64,000 bases of DNA from Saprospiraceae bacterium (GCA_007121335.1 SKLY01000012.1:30481-94480), one strand, 5' to 3'; shown: positions 53,231-62,701, counted from the stretch's first letter. Notes: generated by a model not told the origin, from the letters alone. Translations and numbers: made by a program.

Positions 53231-53797
53231 TCAATCTTCTGAATTCAGTGTGTCCAGTACCCTTACCGCCTGTAAGACATGTCGCTGGTTGTGGTATATC
53301 ACAATGCGCAGGACGTCTCCGAGTTTGAATTTTATCAGCGTGGAAACAGAAAGGGCGACCTTTATTTTGTTCAAATCGTGTTTCCGGGCTTTCCCCAGAA
53401 TATTGAGCATTTCCTTTTGGTGGTTCAAAAAGCGCTTCAGGACATTGTCTGGCACGCCCGTTTTTGCCGGGTTTTTATCGCCGGGCGAACCGAGTTTTAT
53501 GCCCCGCTTTTTGGGCAGCATGGACTTCGCAAAAAAATTGCCCACCACGCCGCTTTTGAATTCTTCGGAAGTGCGACCGGGACCGGCTTGCTCCATGGCT
53601 TTTGTGATGGCGGGGTGGTAGTAATCCGCAAAGAGGTTGAGGTGCTCGAGGCACTCTGCAATGCTCCATTTACGGGGGGACGGTTTCATTAGCAAATCTT
53701 CCTCGGACAGGGTTCCGAAATCCCTTTCGGCCGTCTTTATCATTTGCCTGGTGTCCGCCACCAGATCACTGAGGAGCTCATCTGAATTTATCCGCAT
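53231..53797 (-). CDS. DinB-superfamily protein
   Basis: A 188-residue four-helix-bundle protein of the DinB/YfiT superfamily. The metal-binding histidines are visible: His52 in ECLEHLNLF and His169/His173 in YHNQRH. Such proteins include bacillithiol-S-transferases and other thiol-dependent enzymes. A YtxJ bacilliredoxin-like protein is encoded 8 kb away, so a bacillithiol-linked role is conceivable but not shown. No gene close enough to be in the same operon. Confidence 0.85.
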   Translation of the reverse strand: MRINSDELLSDLVADTRQMIKTAERDFGTLSEEDLLMKPSPRKWSIAECLEHLNLFADYYHPAITKAMEQAGPGRTSEEFKSGVVGNFFAKSMLPKKRGIKLGSPGDKNPAKTGVPDNVLKRFLNHQKEMLNILGKARKHDLNKIKVALSVSTLIKFKLGDVLRIVIYHNQRHVLQAVRVLDTLNSED

Positions 53798-53856
53798 GGA
53801 GAGCCTTGTGTTTTATTTCATCCGGTTAAAAAAACAGCTTCATTTTTCTTTCACCA

Positions 53857-55134
53857 TCAATCCAGGTACAGGTTGAATTCCACCCTTCTGTTGTTGGCCC
53901 TTCCCTGGGGCGTTTCATTGGTGTCGATCGGTCTTGATTCACCGTATCCGACAAAAGACATTCTGGCTGTGGAAACACCGCGCGATGCCAGGTATTCGTA
54001 ACAGGACCTCGCTCTTTGCTCGCTGAGTCGCTGGTTGTTGGAAGCCGATCCAATGTTGTCCGTATGACCCGCAATTCTGAGATTGTACTCGGGATACTCC
54101 GACATGATATTGGCGACCTGATTGAGAATGTCGAAGGACTCGGGTCTGAGTGTGGCTCGTCCCAGGTCGAATCGCACATCGCGCATGGCAATTTCCAGTA
54201 TTTCCTGCACTTCTTCCGGGATATCGGAATCCACTTCCTCCACTTCAACTTCTTTTTCAGTAGGAGTGACGACTTCAACTTCTTCCTCCTCCTCCTCTAC
54301 TTCAACCGGTTCGGGTCTTTCCTCTTCTTCGGGGCAGCCGTGGTTTTCAGCCGGTCCGGCTTCATCGGGACATCTGTCCAGGTGATCGGGTACACCATCG
54401 CCATCCCGGTCGCGAGCACCCAAAAATTCCAGTTTGCCCTCATGTTCGGGGTCCATATCGTAAATATCGGGAATGCCATCCCCATCGGAGTCGGGGAGTT
54501 TTACGGTTTCATCTTCTTCTACTTCAGGCAGGGATTTGGGTTTTTCGGGTTCTCTGTCCGTGAGGTTGTAAATAAAACCAATGCCGAGCTGGTAGTTGTC
54601 CCTGTCGTCATCCAGTCCAAAGCGGTAGCTGAGTTCGAGGTTGATATCCACCCGGTTGTTGACGCGGATATTGGTTCCAAGACCGGCGGGTACGGCGAGG
54701 TGAAAGTCATCGCCATCCATCAGTACGAAACCCATCCCCGTGACCAAATATGGGTGCAGGTGTCCATCGAGATTCAGAGGTGAAAAATGCCCCTGCAGGT
54801 CCAGGGAAAAGACGTTGACATTGTTTTGGGACTCCGGTAAAGTCACCGAGGAACCCCTTACCGGCACGGCCAAATCCAGCCAGTGGTTTACAGGATACCG
54901 GATGCCGAGTTCAAATCCGCCGTTCCACTTTTGAAAGTCAAAGGGCTCGCTGTCAATGGGACCCTGGTAGTCCACCCACAATTTTCGCGCAATTATTCCG
55001 GGCACCATATCCCGCTCGATGCGCAAATCCTTTACCTCTTCCTCACTTTTTTGGTCTTCTGCATCCTGAGCTTTTATTTCTCCGGTACTCAGACACAGCG
55101 CAAAGGCGACGAACAAGAACATTAGCTTTTCCAT
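53857..55134 (-). CDS. OmpA-family outer-membrane protein with thrombospondin type 3 repeats
   Basis: A 425-residue protein: signal peptide MEKLMFLFVAFALCLSTGEIKA, an N-terminal beta-barrel (~45-215), calcium-binding TSP3 repeats (DSDGDGIPDIYDMD and DRDGDGVPDHLDRCPDEAG), an acidic Glu/Val linker, and a C-terminal OmpA peptidoglycan-binding domain (FDLGRATLRPESF, IAGHTDNIGS, NQRLSEQRARSCYEYL, NRRVEFNL). It probably tethers the outer membrane to the cell wall. A frame extension 34 codons upstream precedes the signal peptide and was not used. Confidence 0.93.
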   Translation of the reverse strand: MEKLMFLFVAFALCLSTGEIKAQDAEDQKSEEEVKDLRIERDMVPGIIARKLWVDYQGPIDSEPFDFQKWNGGFELGIRYPVNHWLDLAVPVRGSSVTLPESQNNVNVFSLDLQGHFSPLNLDGHLHPYLVTGMGFVLMDGDDFHLAVPAGLGTNIRVNNRVDINLELSYRFGLDDDRDNYQLGIGFIYNLTDREPEKPKSLPEVEEDETVKLPDSDGDGIPDIYDMDPEHEGKLEFLGARDRDGDGVPDHLDRCPDEAGPAENHGCPEEEERPEPVEVEEEEEEVEVVTPTEKEVEVEEVDSDIPEEVQEILEIAMRDVRFDLGRATLRPESFDILNQVANIMSEYPEYNLRIAGHTDNIGSASNNQRLSEQRARSCYEYLASRGVSTARMSFVGYGESRPIDTNETPQGRANNRRVEFNLYLD

Positions 55135-55362
55135 ATCTTTTAATATTGAGGTTGTCCAATACAATTTTTGGTCCAAAGACGTGGTAAATATATGATTTTT
55201 TCTAATAGTAAAATTACTAAGGGTCGTTAATCTCAATTTCCATCGCGGAGATATATGTCCGTAGTCCAGACTGTGACTACCTTTTCAAAAATCACCTTTG
55301 CCGTAGACGTGGACTGATGAAAGTGCCAGCCACGTTTAATCCAAGACCAAAACTCGATGTAT

Positions 55363-55899
55363 TCAGAGATGGTCAGTTTCTGAATCCAACTCCTCAAAAA
55401 ATCCGGTCTTTTTATTTTTCCTCACATTGTTCCAGTCAAAACAGCGTCCGTTCATTGAAATATAGACGCCCGGTGGTTTGCATTGTGCAAAGGCAATGGA
55501 GCTGCCGAGGTTGAAAAAGCCGTCCGAGGAATTGCCAAAAGCATAGGGAATCATGGCGCCGGTCAGCACGATGGTTTTGCCCTCGATTTCTGCATTGGCT
55601 AAAAATTTGGCAGTTTGTACCATTTTGTCTGTGCCGTGGGTGATGAGGATGTGGTTGGCCGTAGCGCGCTTGCAATTGAGCAATATGATCTCCCGGTCCA
55701 CATCGGTCATCTCCAGGCTGTCGATCATCATCAGGGTTTTTACATTGGTGAGCAATGTGCTGCGACCCCGCCTGAACATGCCCGGCAAATGGGTGTCGCT
55801 GAAATATAGCTCCCCCGTGATGTAGTTGTAGTCTTTGTCAAAGGTTCCCCCCGTGACAAAAACCTGAATTCCCTGGTCGTCTTTTTTGTATATGGACAT
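55363..55899 (-). CDS. Single-domain asparaginase-like protein
   Basis: A 178-residue protein equal to only the N-terminal half of type I/II L-asparaginases (normally ~330 residues). Both threonine motifs are present: VTGGTFDK (Thr19) and HGTDKM (His88-Gly-Thr90-Asp91-Lys92), as are GKTIVLTGAMIPYAFGNSSDG and AQCKPPGVYISMNG. The C-terminal domain is missing in full and the next gene lies 34 bp upstream, so this is the short one-domain form found in some bacteria rather than a recent truncation. Activity is uncertain because active sites in the family are completed by dimer partners. Confidence 0.8.
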   Translation of the reverse strand: MSIYKKDDQGIQVFVTGGTFDKDYNYITGELYFSDTHLPGMFRRGRSTLLTNVKTLMMIDSLEMTDVDREIILLNCKRATANHILITHGTDKMVQTAKFLANAEIEGKTIVLTGAMIPYAFGNSSDGFFNLGSSIAFAQCKPPGVYISMNGRCFDWNNVRKNKKTGFFEELDSETDHL

Positions 55900-55932
55900 A
55901 CGATTTTTTGTGTGAAATTTTTCTGTCTGGTC

Positions 55933-58734
55933 CTACCTACTGATAATGATGGTTTCCTGAAAATTGTCCCCGCAAATATTAAAGGACAACTTGTAAAGTC
56001 CGGGGCTGAGGTGGTTAATGTCCACTTTTTGTCGATTGCGGTCCAGATTTTGATGTTCAAAAACGGTCCTTCCGGAGATATCGAGAAGGCTCCAGGACAT
56101 CTGATCGCAAATTTCAGGTCCATCCAGTTCGATGTAAAAGGTCTCTCCGGCCGGATTGGGGAAAACCGTTATGTCAAACTCCTCTCGCGAAAAGGTCACG
56201 GTGGAGGTGATTTCGTCCACTGTGACGGTGACCTCTTCCCTTTCACTTTCAGCTCCTTCATTGTCCGTGGCCACAGCACGCAAGACAAAAGTGCCGGCCT
56301 CCTCGATTTCCAGATCAAATTCGTAGGGAACCCTGTCAAAATTGGCCATCGATATGCCGTTTATGGTGAGATCCACACTATTAACAAAGCCATCCGGGTC
56401 TTCAGCCCTGATTTCTATGGGAAGATTTACCGGAAAATCGGATTCAAAAATGGTGTCGCCGGCCGGATTGGAAAACTCTACCAAAGGAGCTTGATTTTCA
56501 ACTGCTGCATCTTTTATAAAAATGCGGTCCAGGTAGAGGAAATTGCCCCAACCACCCCGGTTTGTAAAGGTCAATCTGATGTTTTCACCGGACATTTCGG
56601 ATAAATCGGCCTCGATATTGGTCCACTCCGAGCAGTCTTCCGGCGTATAAGGATTTTCTCCGGTAGGGGGCGAAGTGGCGAGTTCCAGACCGCTGGCATT
56701 AAAAAGGACATTGGTCTCTCCGTCACAAGTCTCAGCCATCACTTCGAGTGCATCTCCAAAATCTTCACTAAACGGGGCGTAGGCGTAACTGAAATACAGC
56801 CTCGGTTCCTCCATTTCTGTCAAATCGAAGTCCGCAGTCAGTGTGGTGTTGATTCCGCGGTTGTCGTTGTTGAAATTATCTACTCTAATCGCCCTGTCAT
56901 TGCCGCAATTGGACCCATCAAAAACGGTCCACTCAAAGTCCCTGTTTTCATTGCTCACGCGATTGGTCCAAATGTCCTGATCCAGTCCTTCGACAAAATC
57001 CTCCGGGTAGGGAATGTCCCCACCTTCGGAGATGTGGACGAAATTTTCCATCCAAATGCTGTCGCGCCCCAGGTGATTTTCCACTACCAGCAAGATGTCA
57101 TAATTTCCCGGCTGGTCGTAGCGGACTATGGGGTTGGGCAGGTCAGAGGTCTCGGGTGTTCCCCCGTCAAAAAACCACTGCCTTTCAATGACTCCGCCTT
57201 CCGAACGGTCCAAAAACCGGATGGAAGATCCCGGACAGGGCTCATCAATATTGCTGCTGAAATTGGCTGTGGGAGCGGACTCCGGCTCGATGACCTCGTA
57301 GCCGAAATAACCCTCAGGTGCCACAATGGGCCTTTTTTGTTGTTTGCCCGACATGGATACAGCCCTGATGTAATACTGAACCTCCGAACCGAATTCCCTG
57401 GCAGGGAGATTTGCAGCATACCAGTCTTCTTGAGTGGGCTCCATGGGAATCTCGGTGTATTCAGTGTCCTGCGAAGTTTTGTAGTTGAGATATACACTTT
57501 CAATTCCATCCCGGTGCTTAACTTTCGCACGCACTTCCGGGCTGTTGGTTTCATCGAACTGGTCGCGAACCCTGGGATGAGCGATCCAAAGGGGATCTTC
57601 CACGCCCACTGTTTTGGTGATGCAGTGAAGGGCCCCAAAGGAATTGATCATGGCATTGCAATCGATGCCCACCACATTGTAGCCGGGCAAACTCTCCTCA
57701 TATATCCTCAGGCCAACGGTGTCGTATTGCTCTTCGTAAATGGGAACGACTATGGTTCCGTTTAGGAAAATTGAGTTGGTGAATGTGCGATAGGGGCCTC
57801 CCTGGTCGGGATAATTTCCCTGAGGTCCCGGCGGCATGGGTATTCTGATGATCTCGTAGGGGTTGCCAAATGAGGATGAATGGTTGTTCAAAAACACTTC
57901 TATGTTCTCCTCGATTTGGGGTCCGTCAGCCACACCTTCCGGGTATTCTCCCACGATGAGTGTCTCTTCATCGATAAAGCGAATGTGCATGTCGAGGTGA
58001 CTGATGCCGTCAAATGGCAACTCGGTCATTTTTACATATTCTTCATAACCAAAAAGCCTGGAAGCTATGTAGTCAATTTCCTGAACCGTCTTACCGGGAT
58101 TTTCACGCAGTATAATTTCTGAGGAATACCCCTTCTTGTAGCCGTCCACTAGGTTGTTTCCCCCGGTGTGGACCAGATCGTAGGGCTCATTCACTGCCGC
58201 GTACCACGGCACATCAAAAAGTTCTGCAACCCGGCTGGGAATTGCATCGTCATTAGGTCTGGGACGATTATAAATGTAGTCCGATATAGCGAGTTGTTCG
58301 ACATCGTTTTCGTAAACCGCCCAGGGACCGTAGTCTCTGATCCATACGGTATTACTCGGCCAGTCGAGAAAATGTACATTGTTCAAATCAATTCCGGCAT
58401 CCATCAATGTATTGCGGACCGAGGGTTCATTTTCGGTAATGATATATACCTCTACCTCCTCTACCGCATATTCGACCAACTGGGTGAGGATTTGCGGATA
58501 GGAGCGCCAGGTGATAAAAAGGGCCTGAATCTCTTCCCATTCACCCATTACCCGCACCGGGGTTTCGGGCAGTTCACCGGCACTGCGCTTCGACCTCAGC
58601 TCCTCGAGATATTCGGGCCAAATTTTCTTTTCCTCCTCGGTCATATACCGCGGAAGGTCCGTATCCTGCGCATTGACAGCGCTCAAAGCGGCTACAAAAA
58701 AACAGACTGCAAAAAGGTAAATGTATGTCTTCAT
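55933..58734 (-). CDS. T9SS-secreted peptidylarginine deiminase-like enzyme (agmatine deiminase superfamily)
   Basis: A 933-residue secreted protein. Signal peptide MKTYIYLFAVCFFVAALSAV. Residues ~55-385 are a guanidino-group-modifying domain with every catalytic residue visible: Asp134 (VWIRDYGPW), His246 and Asp248 (SHLDMHI), Asn320 (FTNSIFLNG) and nucleophile Cys371 (FGALHCITKT). Arg157 and Arg159 (YNRPRPND) fall close to where P. gingivalis PPAD has its two carboxylate-binding arginines, favouring C-terminal peptidylarginine over agmatine. Downstream: a PKD domain (~495-575), a MAM/jelly-roll-like domain (~585-755), an Ig-like domain (~760-845) and a T9SS sorting domain (VFPNPAGETFYIEL ...). 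The next gene is 33 bp downstream on the same strand. Confidence 0.9.
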   Translation of the reverse strand: MKTYIYLFAVCFFVAALSAVNAQDTDLPRYMTEEEKKIWPEYLEELRSKRSAGELPETPVRVMGEWEEIQALFITWRSYPQILTQLVEYAVEEVEVYIITENEPSVRNTLMDAGIDLNNVHFLDWPSNTVWIRDYGPWAVYENDVEQLAISDYIYNRPRPNDDAIPSRVAELFDVPWYAAVNEPYDLVHTGGNNLVDGYKKGYSSEIILRENPGKTVQEIDYIASRLFGYEEYVKMTELPFDGISHLDMHIRFIDEETLIVGEYPEGVADGPQIEENIEVFLNNHSSSFGNPYEIIRIPMPPGPQGNYPDQGGPYRTFTNSIFLNGTIVVPIYEEQYDTVGLRIYEESLPGYNVVGIDCNAMINSFGALHCITKTVGVEDPLWIAHPRVRDQFDETNSPEVRAKVKHRDGIESVYLNYKTSQDTEYTEIPMEPTQEDWYAANLPAREFGSEVQYYIRAVSMSGKQQKRPIVAPEGYFGYEVIEPESAPTANFSSNIDEPCPGSSIRFLDRSEGGVIERQWFFDGGTPETSDLPNPIVRYDQPGNYDILLVVENHLGRDSIWMENFVHISEGGDIPYPEDFVEGLDQDIWTNRVSNENRDFEWTVFDGSNCGNDRAIRVDNFNNDNRGINTTLTADFDLTEMEEPRLYFSYAYAPFSEDFGDALEVMAETCDGETNVLFNASGLELATSPPTGENPYTPEDCSEWTNIEADLSEMSGENIRLTFTNRGGWGNFLYLDRIFIKDAAVENQAPLVEFSNPAGDTIFESDFPVNLPIEIRAEDPDGFVNSVDLTINGISMANFDRVPYEFDLEIEEAGTFVLRAVATDNEGAESEREEVTVTVDEITSTVTFSREEFDITVFPNPAGETFYIELDGPEICDQMSWSLLDISGRTVFEHQNLDRNRQKVDINHLSPGLYKLSFNICGDNFQETIIISR

Positions 58735-58965
58735 ATCGATGATTTTTTGAAAGGTCCAAAGTTAAGGATTAGTTTTGATATGGTCTTTTTGTTAATGAAA
58801 TGAAAATCTCAAGTCCCCCCTACGTCCTTATTGTCGGTTGGCATTGGTAAGTTAGTGGCGTAAAATCCATACCTTTGAACCTGTAACCGTTTGCGTCAAA
58901 GTGGAGGTTGTTTGGATGGGTTTTGTTTGAAACGGACGGGTGGTTGAGTGTGAAAATTATTGTCA

Positions 58966-59895
58966 ATGGCTGCGGGAATGATCAGGCAGGTGAAGAGGAG
59001 AGATCTCGATCTGGAGGCATACGACCGGTTGGTGACCGGCTGCTCCACAGGACTCCCGTATGCTGAATCCTGGTTTTTGGATGCACTTACCGGGGGCAAC
59101 TGGAAGGTACTGGTCAGCGGGGACTATGAAGCGGTATTGCCCCTTCCGGTCAAGCGCTCCACCAGACATTTTTTTAGAAAGGTAATCGCCCAGCCCATTA
59201 TGTGCCAGCAATTGGGTGTATATGGTGCCGGGGAGTCTCCACACACTGCCGTTCCGGAGCTCTACGAGCGATTGTACGAGATGAGACCCTTTGCGTATTC
59301 ATTCAATTTCAATGAGAAACCTCCCGAGCCTCCCCCCGGTCTAAAGCTGTTGAGGATGCCCAATTATGTGCTTTCCACTAAACCGGCCTATATAGATCTG
59401 TACGGTGAATACTCCACCAATCTCCGGCGGAATTTGCGGAAAGCCAAAAAGACAGGCCTGAGGGTTGAGGTCAGCCGGGATGTGCGGTTTGCAGAGGAAT
59501 TGATTCGGTTTAAAAATAGTACCATGAAATCCGGGGGGCAGTGGGTTAATTTGAGCAGACAAAGTAGGTTGAAATACGCTAAACCAGCCATGCGGTTGAT
59601 GAGGGCCGCCCTGGAGAGGAAAAGCGGCGTCTTTGCAAAGGTTGTACTGGACGGTGAACTACTGAGCGCCGCTTTTAGCATAAATACCATTGAGCGGTCG
59701 GTCTATTTGATTGCGGCTACCAATTCGAAGGGGAAATCCATGGGGGCCGGTCATTTTTTGGTCGATGGTATTATTAGAAAAATTGCGGGAAGGAATGTGG
59801 TATTGGATTTTGAAGGGTCAAAAGTGCCCGGAATAGCGAGGTTTTTTAAAATGTTTGGCTCCGTTGACCAGCCTTACTATCACCTGCATCGATGA
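58966..59895 (+). CDS. GNAT/FemAB-like acyltransferase
   Basis: A 309-residue protein with the double-GNAT arrangement of FemAB-like and BioF2-like aminoacyl/acetyltransferases. Helpful segments: GLPYAESWFLDALTGGNW (N-terminal), LRRNLRKAKKTGLRVEVSRD, RSVYLIAATNSKGKSMGAGHFLVDGIIRKIAGR (CoA-binding-like helix) and VLDFEGSKVPGIARFFKMFG, the last one typical of proteins that modify sugars or peptidoglycan. The start could be ATG 58966 or 58978. It overlaps the next gene (polysaccharide deacetylase) as ATGA, so both likely act on the same surface glycan. Confidence 0.8.
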   Translation: MAAGMIRQVKRRDLDLEAYDRLVTGCSTGLPYAESWFLDALTGGNWKVLVSGDYEAVLPLPVKRSTRHFFRKVIAQPIMCQQLGVYGAGESPHTAVPELYERLYEMRPFAYSFNFNEKPPEPPPGLKLLRMPNYVLSTKPAYIDLYGEYSTNLRRNLRKAKKTGLRVEVSRDVRFAEELIRFKNSTMKSGGQWVNLSRQSRLKYAKPAMRLMRAALERKSGVFAKVVLDGELLSAAFSINTIERSVYLIAATNSKGKSMGAGHFLVDGIIRKIAGRNVVLDFEGSKVPGIARFFKMFGSVDQPYYHLHR

Positions 59896-60842
59896 ATCAG
59901 CTACTCGACTTTTTGATCGGCCTGAGCAATCGGCCTTTTTTTATTCCCTTTTACCACGCTGTTGGGGATAAAGCCGCTCCCCACTACAAAAATCTCTACT
60001 CTCCCAGAGGAATAGGGGAGTTTGAAAGAGACCTGGATTGCTTTCTGAGACATTACGAACCCCTTTCACTGGATGATTTTGCTCGGGTAAAAAACGATCC
60101 GGGCAAGGGTCGATACTGCCTGATTACATTTGACGATGGATTGTCCGAGGTTTATGAGCATGCGTTTCCGCTTTTAGTCAAAAAAAAGATTCCGGCAGTC
60201 GTTTTTCTCAATCCCGCTTTTGTCGATAATAGAGGGCTTTTTTACCGTTACAAAGTCAGTATTCTCATTGAGGAAATGAGAGCCCGCTCTTTTAATGAGA
60301 GCTCGGACTGGATGGCGAAGACAGGAAGAGATTTTGAGACTGCCAAAAAATATTTATTGTCGCTGGGTTACGACCAAACCGGAAAAATTGACCACATTGC
60401 TCAACTGATGGGTGTGAGTTTTGCAAACTATCTCAAGATTGAACAACCCTATTTGACCATGTCTCGCATCAGGGAAATGAAGAGCGCGGGCATTCAGTTT
60501 GGGGGTCATTCAATGGACCATCCGCTTTTTTCTGAATTGAGTATTGATGAACAAGTCAGGCAAGCAGTGAAAAGTATGGATTGGGTTTTTGAACAGATTG
60601 GGGAGGAAATCAGAGCTTTTGCCTTTCCGTTTTCCGACGATGGAGTAAAAAGTGCCTTTTTTGATCAGATAAATGCCGCCTGTACCTTTGGCACTGCAAA
60701 AATCAAAGTGGACGATGCAATAAACCACTTCCAGCGCCTCTCCATGGAGGTCGGTCAGAAAAGCGCCCTTTACATCCTACTCCGCGAATACGCATTATAC
60801 CAGTTGAAACGGCTCTTCGGGCGGCATCGAGTCAGAAGGTGA
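59892..60842 (+). CDS. Polysaccharide deacetylase (NodB homology, CE4)
   Basis: A 316-residue CE4-like deacetylase. Motif 1 LITFDDG (Asp81-Asp82, base and metal ligand) and motif 2 GGHSMDH (His206, His210) are intact; FAFPFSDDG stands for motif 3 with a modified loop. There is no signal peptide, so a cytoplasmic or lipid-linked intermediate could be the substrate. An insertion of about 80 residues between motifs 1 and 2 distinguishes it from short members. Overlaps the upstream acyltransferase by 4 bp. Confidence 0.88.
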   Translation: MNQLLDFLIGLSNRPFFIPFYHAVGDKAAPHYKNLYSPRGIGEFERDLDCFLRHYEPLSLDDFARVKNDPGKGRYCLITFDDGLSEVYEHAFPLLVKKKIPAVVFLNPAFVDNRGLFYRYKVSILIEEMRARSFNESSDWMAKTGRDFETAKKYLLSLGYDQTGKIDHIAQLMGVSFANYLKIEQPYLTMSRIREMKSAGIQFGGHSMDHPLFSELSIDEQVRQAVKSMDWVFEQIGEEIRAFAFPFSDDGVKSAFFDQINAACTFGTAKIKVDDAINHFQRLSMEVGQKSALYILLREYALYQLKRLFGRHRVRR

Positions 60843-61500
60843 ATAGATTTCGATGGGTCTGTTTGAAAATTTTTGGGGGGTTCGATGTGTAGAATATTAG
60901 TTTCACGCAGAGGCCACAGAAGAGGCAAAGGTCGCAGAGGATTCAGTTGAAAGTAGAAAGTTTAGAAAGTACAAAGTTCGGAAATGCGCCAAAGCATTGG
61001 AGGGCGGACCATCAGCCATTAACCCGTTGTTTCTCCCCCAAAGCTTTGGGGGCCAAGCCGCTAAGGAAGACGCAAAGGAACTTTTTCCCCTGAAAAATCC
61101 TCAGAAACAAACAACCCCTCCATAAAGATATACTGCAGGCTAAATCAAGGTTTCGCTCGCAAAAGGCCATGAACCATCGGCCATCAACTTGCCCCCAACG
61201 CTTTGGGGGGCCAATAACCCATCAGCAGACTCACCAATTCACAACTAGCCTGCCCCCCCACCAAAGCTTTGGGGGCAGGCGACGCTTTGGGGGATAATGG
61301 TTCACCGCAGAGCCGCAGAGATCACGGAGAATGCGCAGAGTAATTTATGGCGTGACGTAGAAGAGCCGAAAAAATGCTCAAAAATCAACAATCCCTGCGA
61401 AAAGATATCCTGCCAACCACATCGAACTTGCGGATAAAATGGCCATCAACCATGGACCATCAACCATCGGCCATTGAGGCCATCCGCCATGAACCATCAA
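60843..61500. repeat. Composite intergenic repeat block F
   Basis: No gene. Modules in order: tttggggggttcgatgtgtagaat (60870), ttcacgcagaggccacagaag..gcagagg (60901), gaaagtagaaagtttagaaagtacaaagttcgg (60950), palindrome CCCCCAAAGCTTTGGGGG (61035-61052), aaaaatcctcagaaacaaacaacccc..agatatactgc (61093-61137), ccatgaaccatcggccatcaac (61169), gactcaccaattcacaactagcctgcccc (61228), GCCTGCCCCC/GGGGGCAGGC inverted repeat (61247-61280), ttcaccgcagagccgcagag (61310), a second aaaaatcaacaatccctgcg..gatatcctgcc copy (61379), and ccatcaaccatgg..ccatgaaccatcaac, ending at the stop of the next gene. Confidence 0.8.
61035..61052. repeat. 18-bp perfect palindrome CCCCCAAAGCTTTGGGGG
   Basis: Same family as the palindromes at 8316 and 8354; here inside composite block F. 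Confidence 0.85.
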
Positions 61501-61908
61501 CTACCCATTCCCTTCCGTGAGCGGCAGCACCTTATTGTAGAATCTGTTGATCTGACTTTCCTCGATACTGGTGTGGGAAATGGCATTAACAGCTTCGCCA
61601 TTGACAATGCAGATCAATTGAGGGGATTGATGCGGGACACCCGACCTATCGCTGATGGCATTGGATAGTGGGCGGTAGGTGATCAGGTCCAGGAAATAGA
61701 CCATCACCTTTTTTTCACTGTTCGAGTACCAGTGGACCAGTTCGTGCAAGGCATGGTGGCTAATGCCGCAGCGGGTGCTGTGTTTAAACAGGAACACGGG
61801 GCAGTCCGAAGAAATCTTCCATGCCTGCTCCAAATGGTCTTCTGATTTTATGACTTTCCAACTGCCGGGCAGTCCAAATTTGGCATTTGCATCCATGACT
61901 GGGTTCAT
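61501..61908 (-). CDS. ytxJ: YtxJ-like monothiol bacilliredoxin
   Basis: A 135-residue thioredoxin-fold protein of the bacillithiol-system YtxJ family. Its active site FKHSTRCGIS has one cysteine (Cys47) in the typical S-T-R-C-x-I-S context. VMVYFLDLITYRPLSNAISDRSGVPHQSPQLICIVNG, of which the cis-proline GVPHQSPQ is the key part, is the conserved central block. In Firmicutes and Bacteroidota it reduces or carries bacillithiol-mixed disulfides; its presence suggests a bacillithiol-using organism. The stop codon abuts repeat block F. Start could also be ATG Met5. Confidence 0.88.
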   Translation of the reverse strand: MNPVMDANAKFGLPGSWKVIKSEDHLEQAWKISSDCPVFLFKHSTRCGISHHALHELVHWYSNSEKKVMVYFLDLITYRPLSNAISDRSGVPHQSPQLICIVNGEAVNAISHTSIEESQINRFYNKVLPLTEGNG

Positions 61909-62140
61909 TGATTTTATGACGGTAAATTTTTACCACGGTCTTAACCCTTTTTGCCGGCATGATGTTCACCTGTGCGTCATTTGATTTTGGGTGCGCAATA
62001 TGGCAAAAAAATTTTGACAAAAAACAATTTGTAACAAACAGATAGTCAGTGTATAAGGAATTAGATAAAATAATATGTTAAAAATTTTATATAAATAAAA
62101 TGATTTATATAAATAATTGTCCATATATTCGAGTCCGGGA

Positions 62141-62701
62141 ATGGACAAAAACATTATTGATATGGAGCTACTAAAAATTCCTTACCGGGACCATTTCATG
62201 AACTACGGGAGCAACTTTTACCGGATGCACAGAGACTTTCCCGATCAATTGAATGACGAGGAGCGGTTTTTATTGAGCGAATGGGGGTTGCCGACCCGTG
62301 CAGTGCCGTTCTTTTACTTCGATTTACATTTGTCTGAATTAAGGGCGGTTGAATTGGAGGAAGGTATTTTGGTATTGGGTTCGGCCTTTGAAATTGCCGG
62401 ATTTGATTACCTGTATTTGGACCGGAATCATCAGGTGATGGTGAGGTTACAGGACGGCAACGATTTGTTTGTAAATTCCTCACTCAGGCAATTAATGAAT
62501 TCAATTTACGCCTATTCTACCTGGTTGGAGGGGCTGGAGGAGCGGCTGGTCGATGAGGTTGAGATTGATGTTGGTCCCGATGACACCTTTGAGTTGTTTT
62601 ACAGCATCAGAGAGTGTGATTTGCGAGCGGTATCCAGAGGTGCTGTTTGGCACTACATAGTAAACACGGAGATGAATATTGAGACTATAATGGTTGACTA
62701 G
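62141..62701 (+). CDS. SUKH-4-like (SMI1/KNR4 superfamily) protein
   Basis: A 186-residue soluble protein. LNDEERFLLSEWGLPTRAVPFFYFDL and the later LVLGSAFEIAGFDYLYLDRNHQVMVRLQDG are the pattern of SUKH-fold immunity proteins (SUKH-4 group): helix, GLP turn, then a sheet with a (G/A)-x-(D/N)-x-x-x-x-D-x-x turn (key parts quoted). Such proteins neutralise contact-dependent or polymorphic toxins, usually encoded next door, but no toxin gene is visible here. ATG 62141 was chosen over an upstream TTG. A generic SUKH role other than immunity is possible. Confidence 0.65.
   Translation: MDKNIIDMELLKIPYRDHFMNYGSNFYRMHRDFPDQLNDEERFLLSEWGLPTRAVPFFYFDLHLSELRAVELEEGILVLGSAFEIAGFDYLYLDRNHQVMVRLQDGNDLFVNSSLRQLMNSIYAYSTWLEGLEERLVDEVEIDVGPDDTFELFYSIRECDLRAVSRGAVWHYIVNTEMNIETIMVD

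Noticed and set aside
61140..61500. CRISPR-like array in the ccatcaacc repeats
   Set aside because: The units are short, degenerate heptamer-like runs without constant repeats or spacers, and no cas gene is present.
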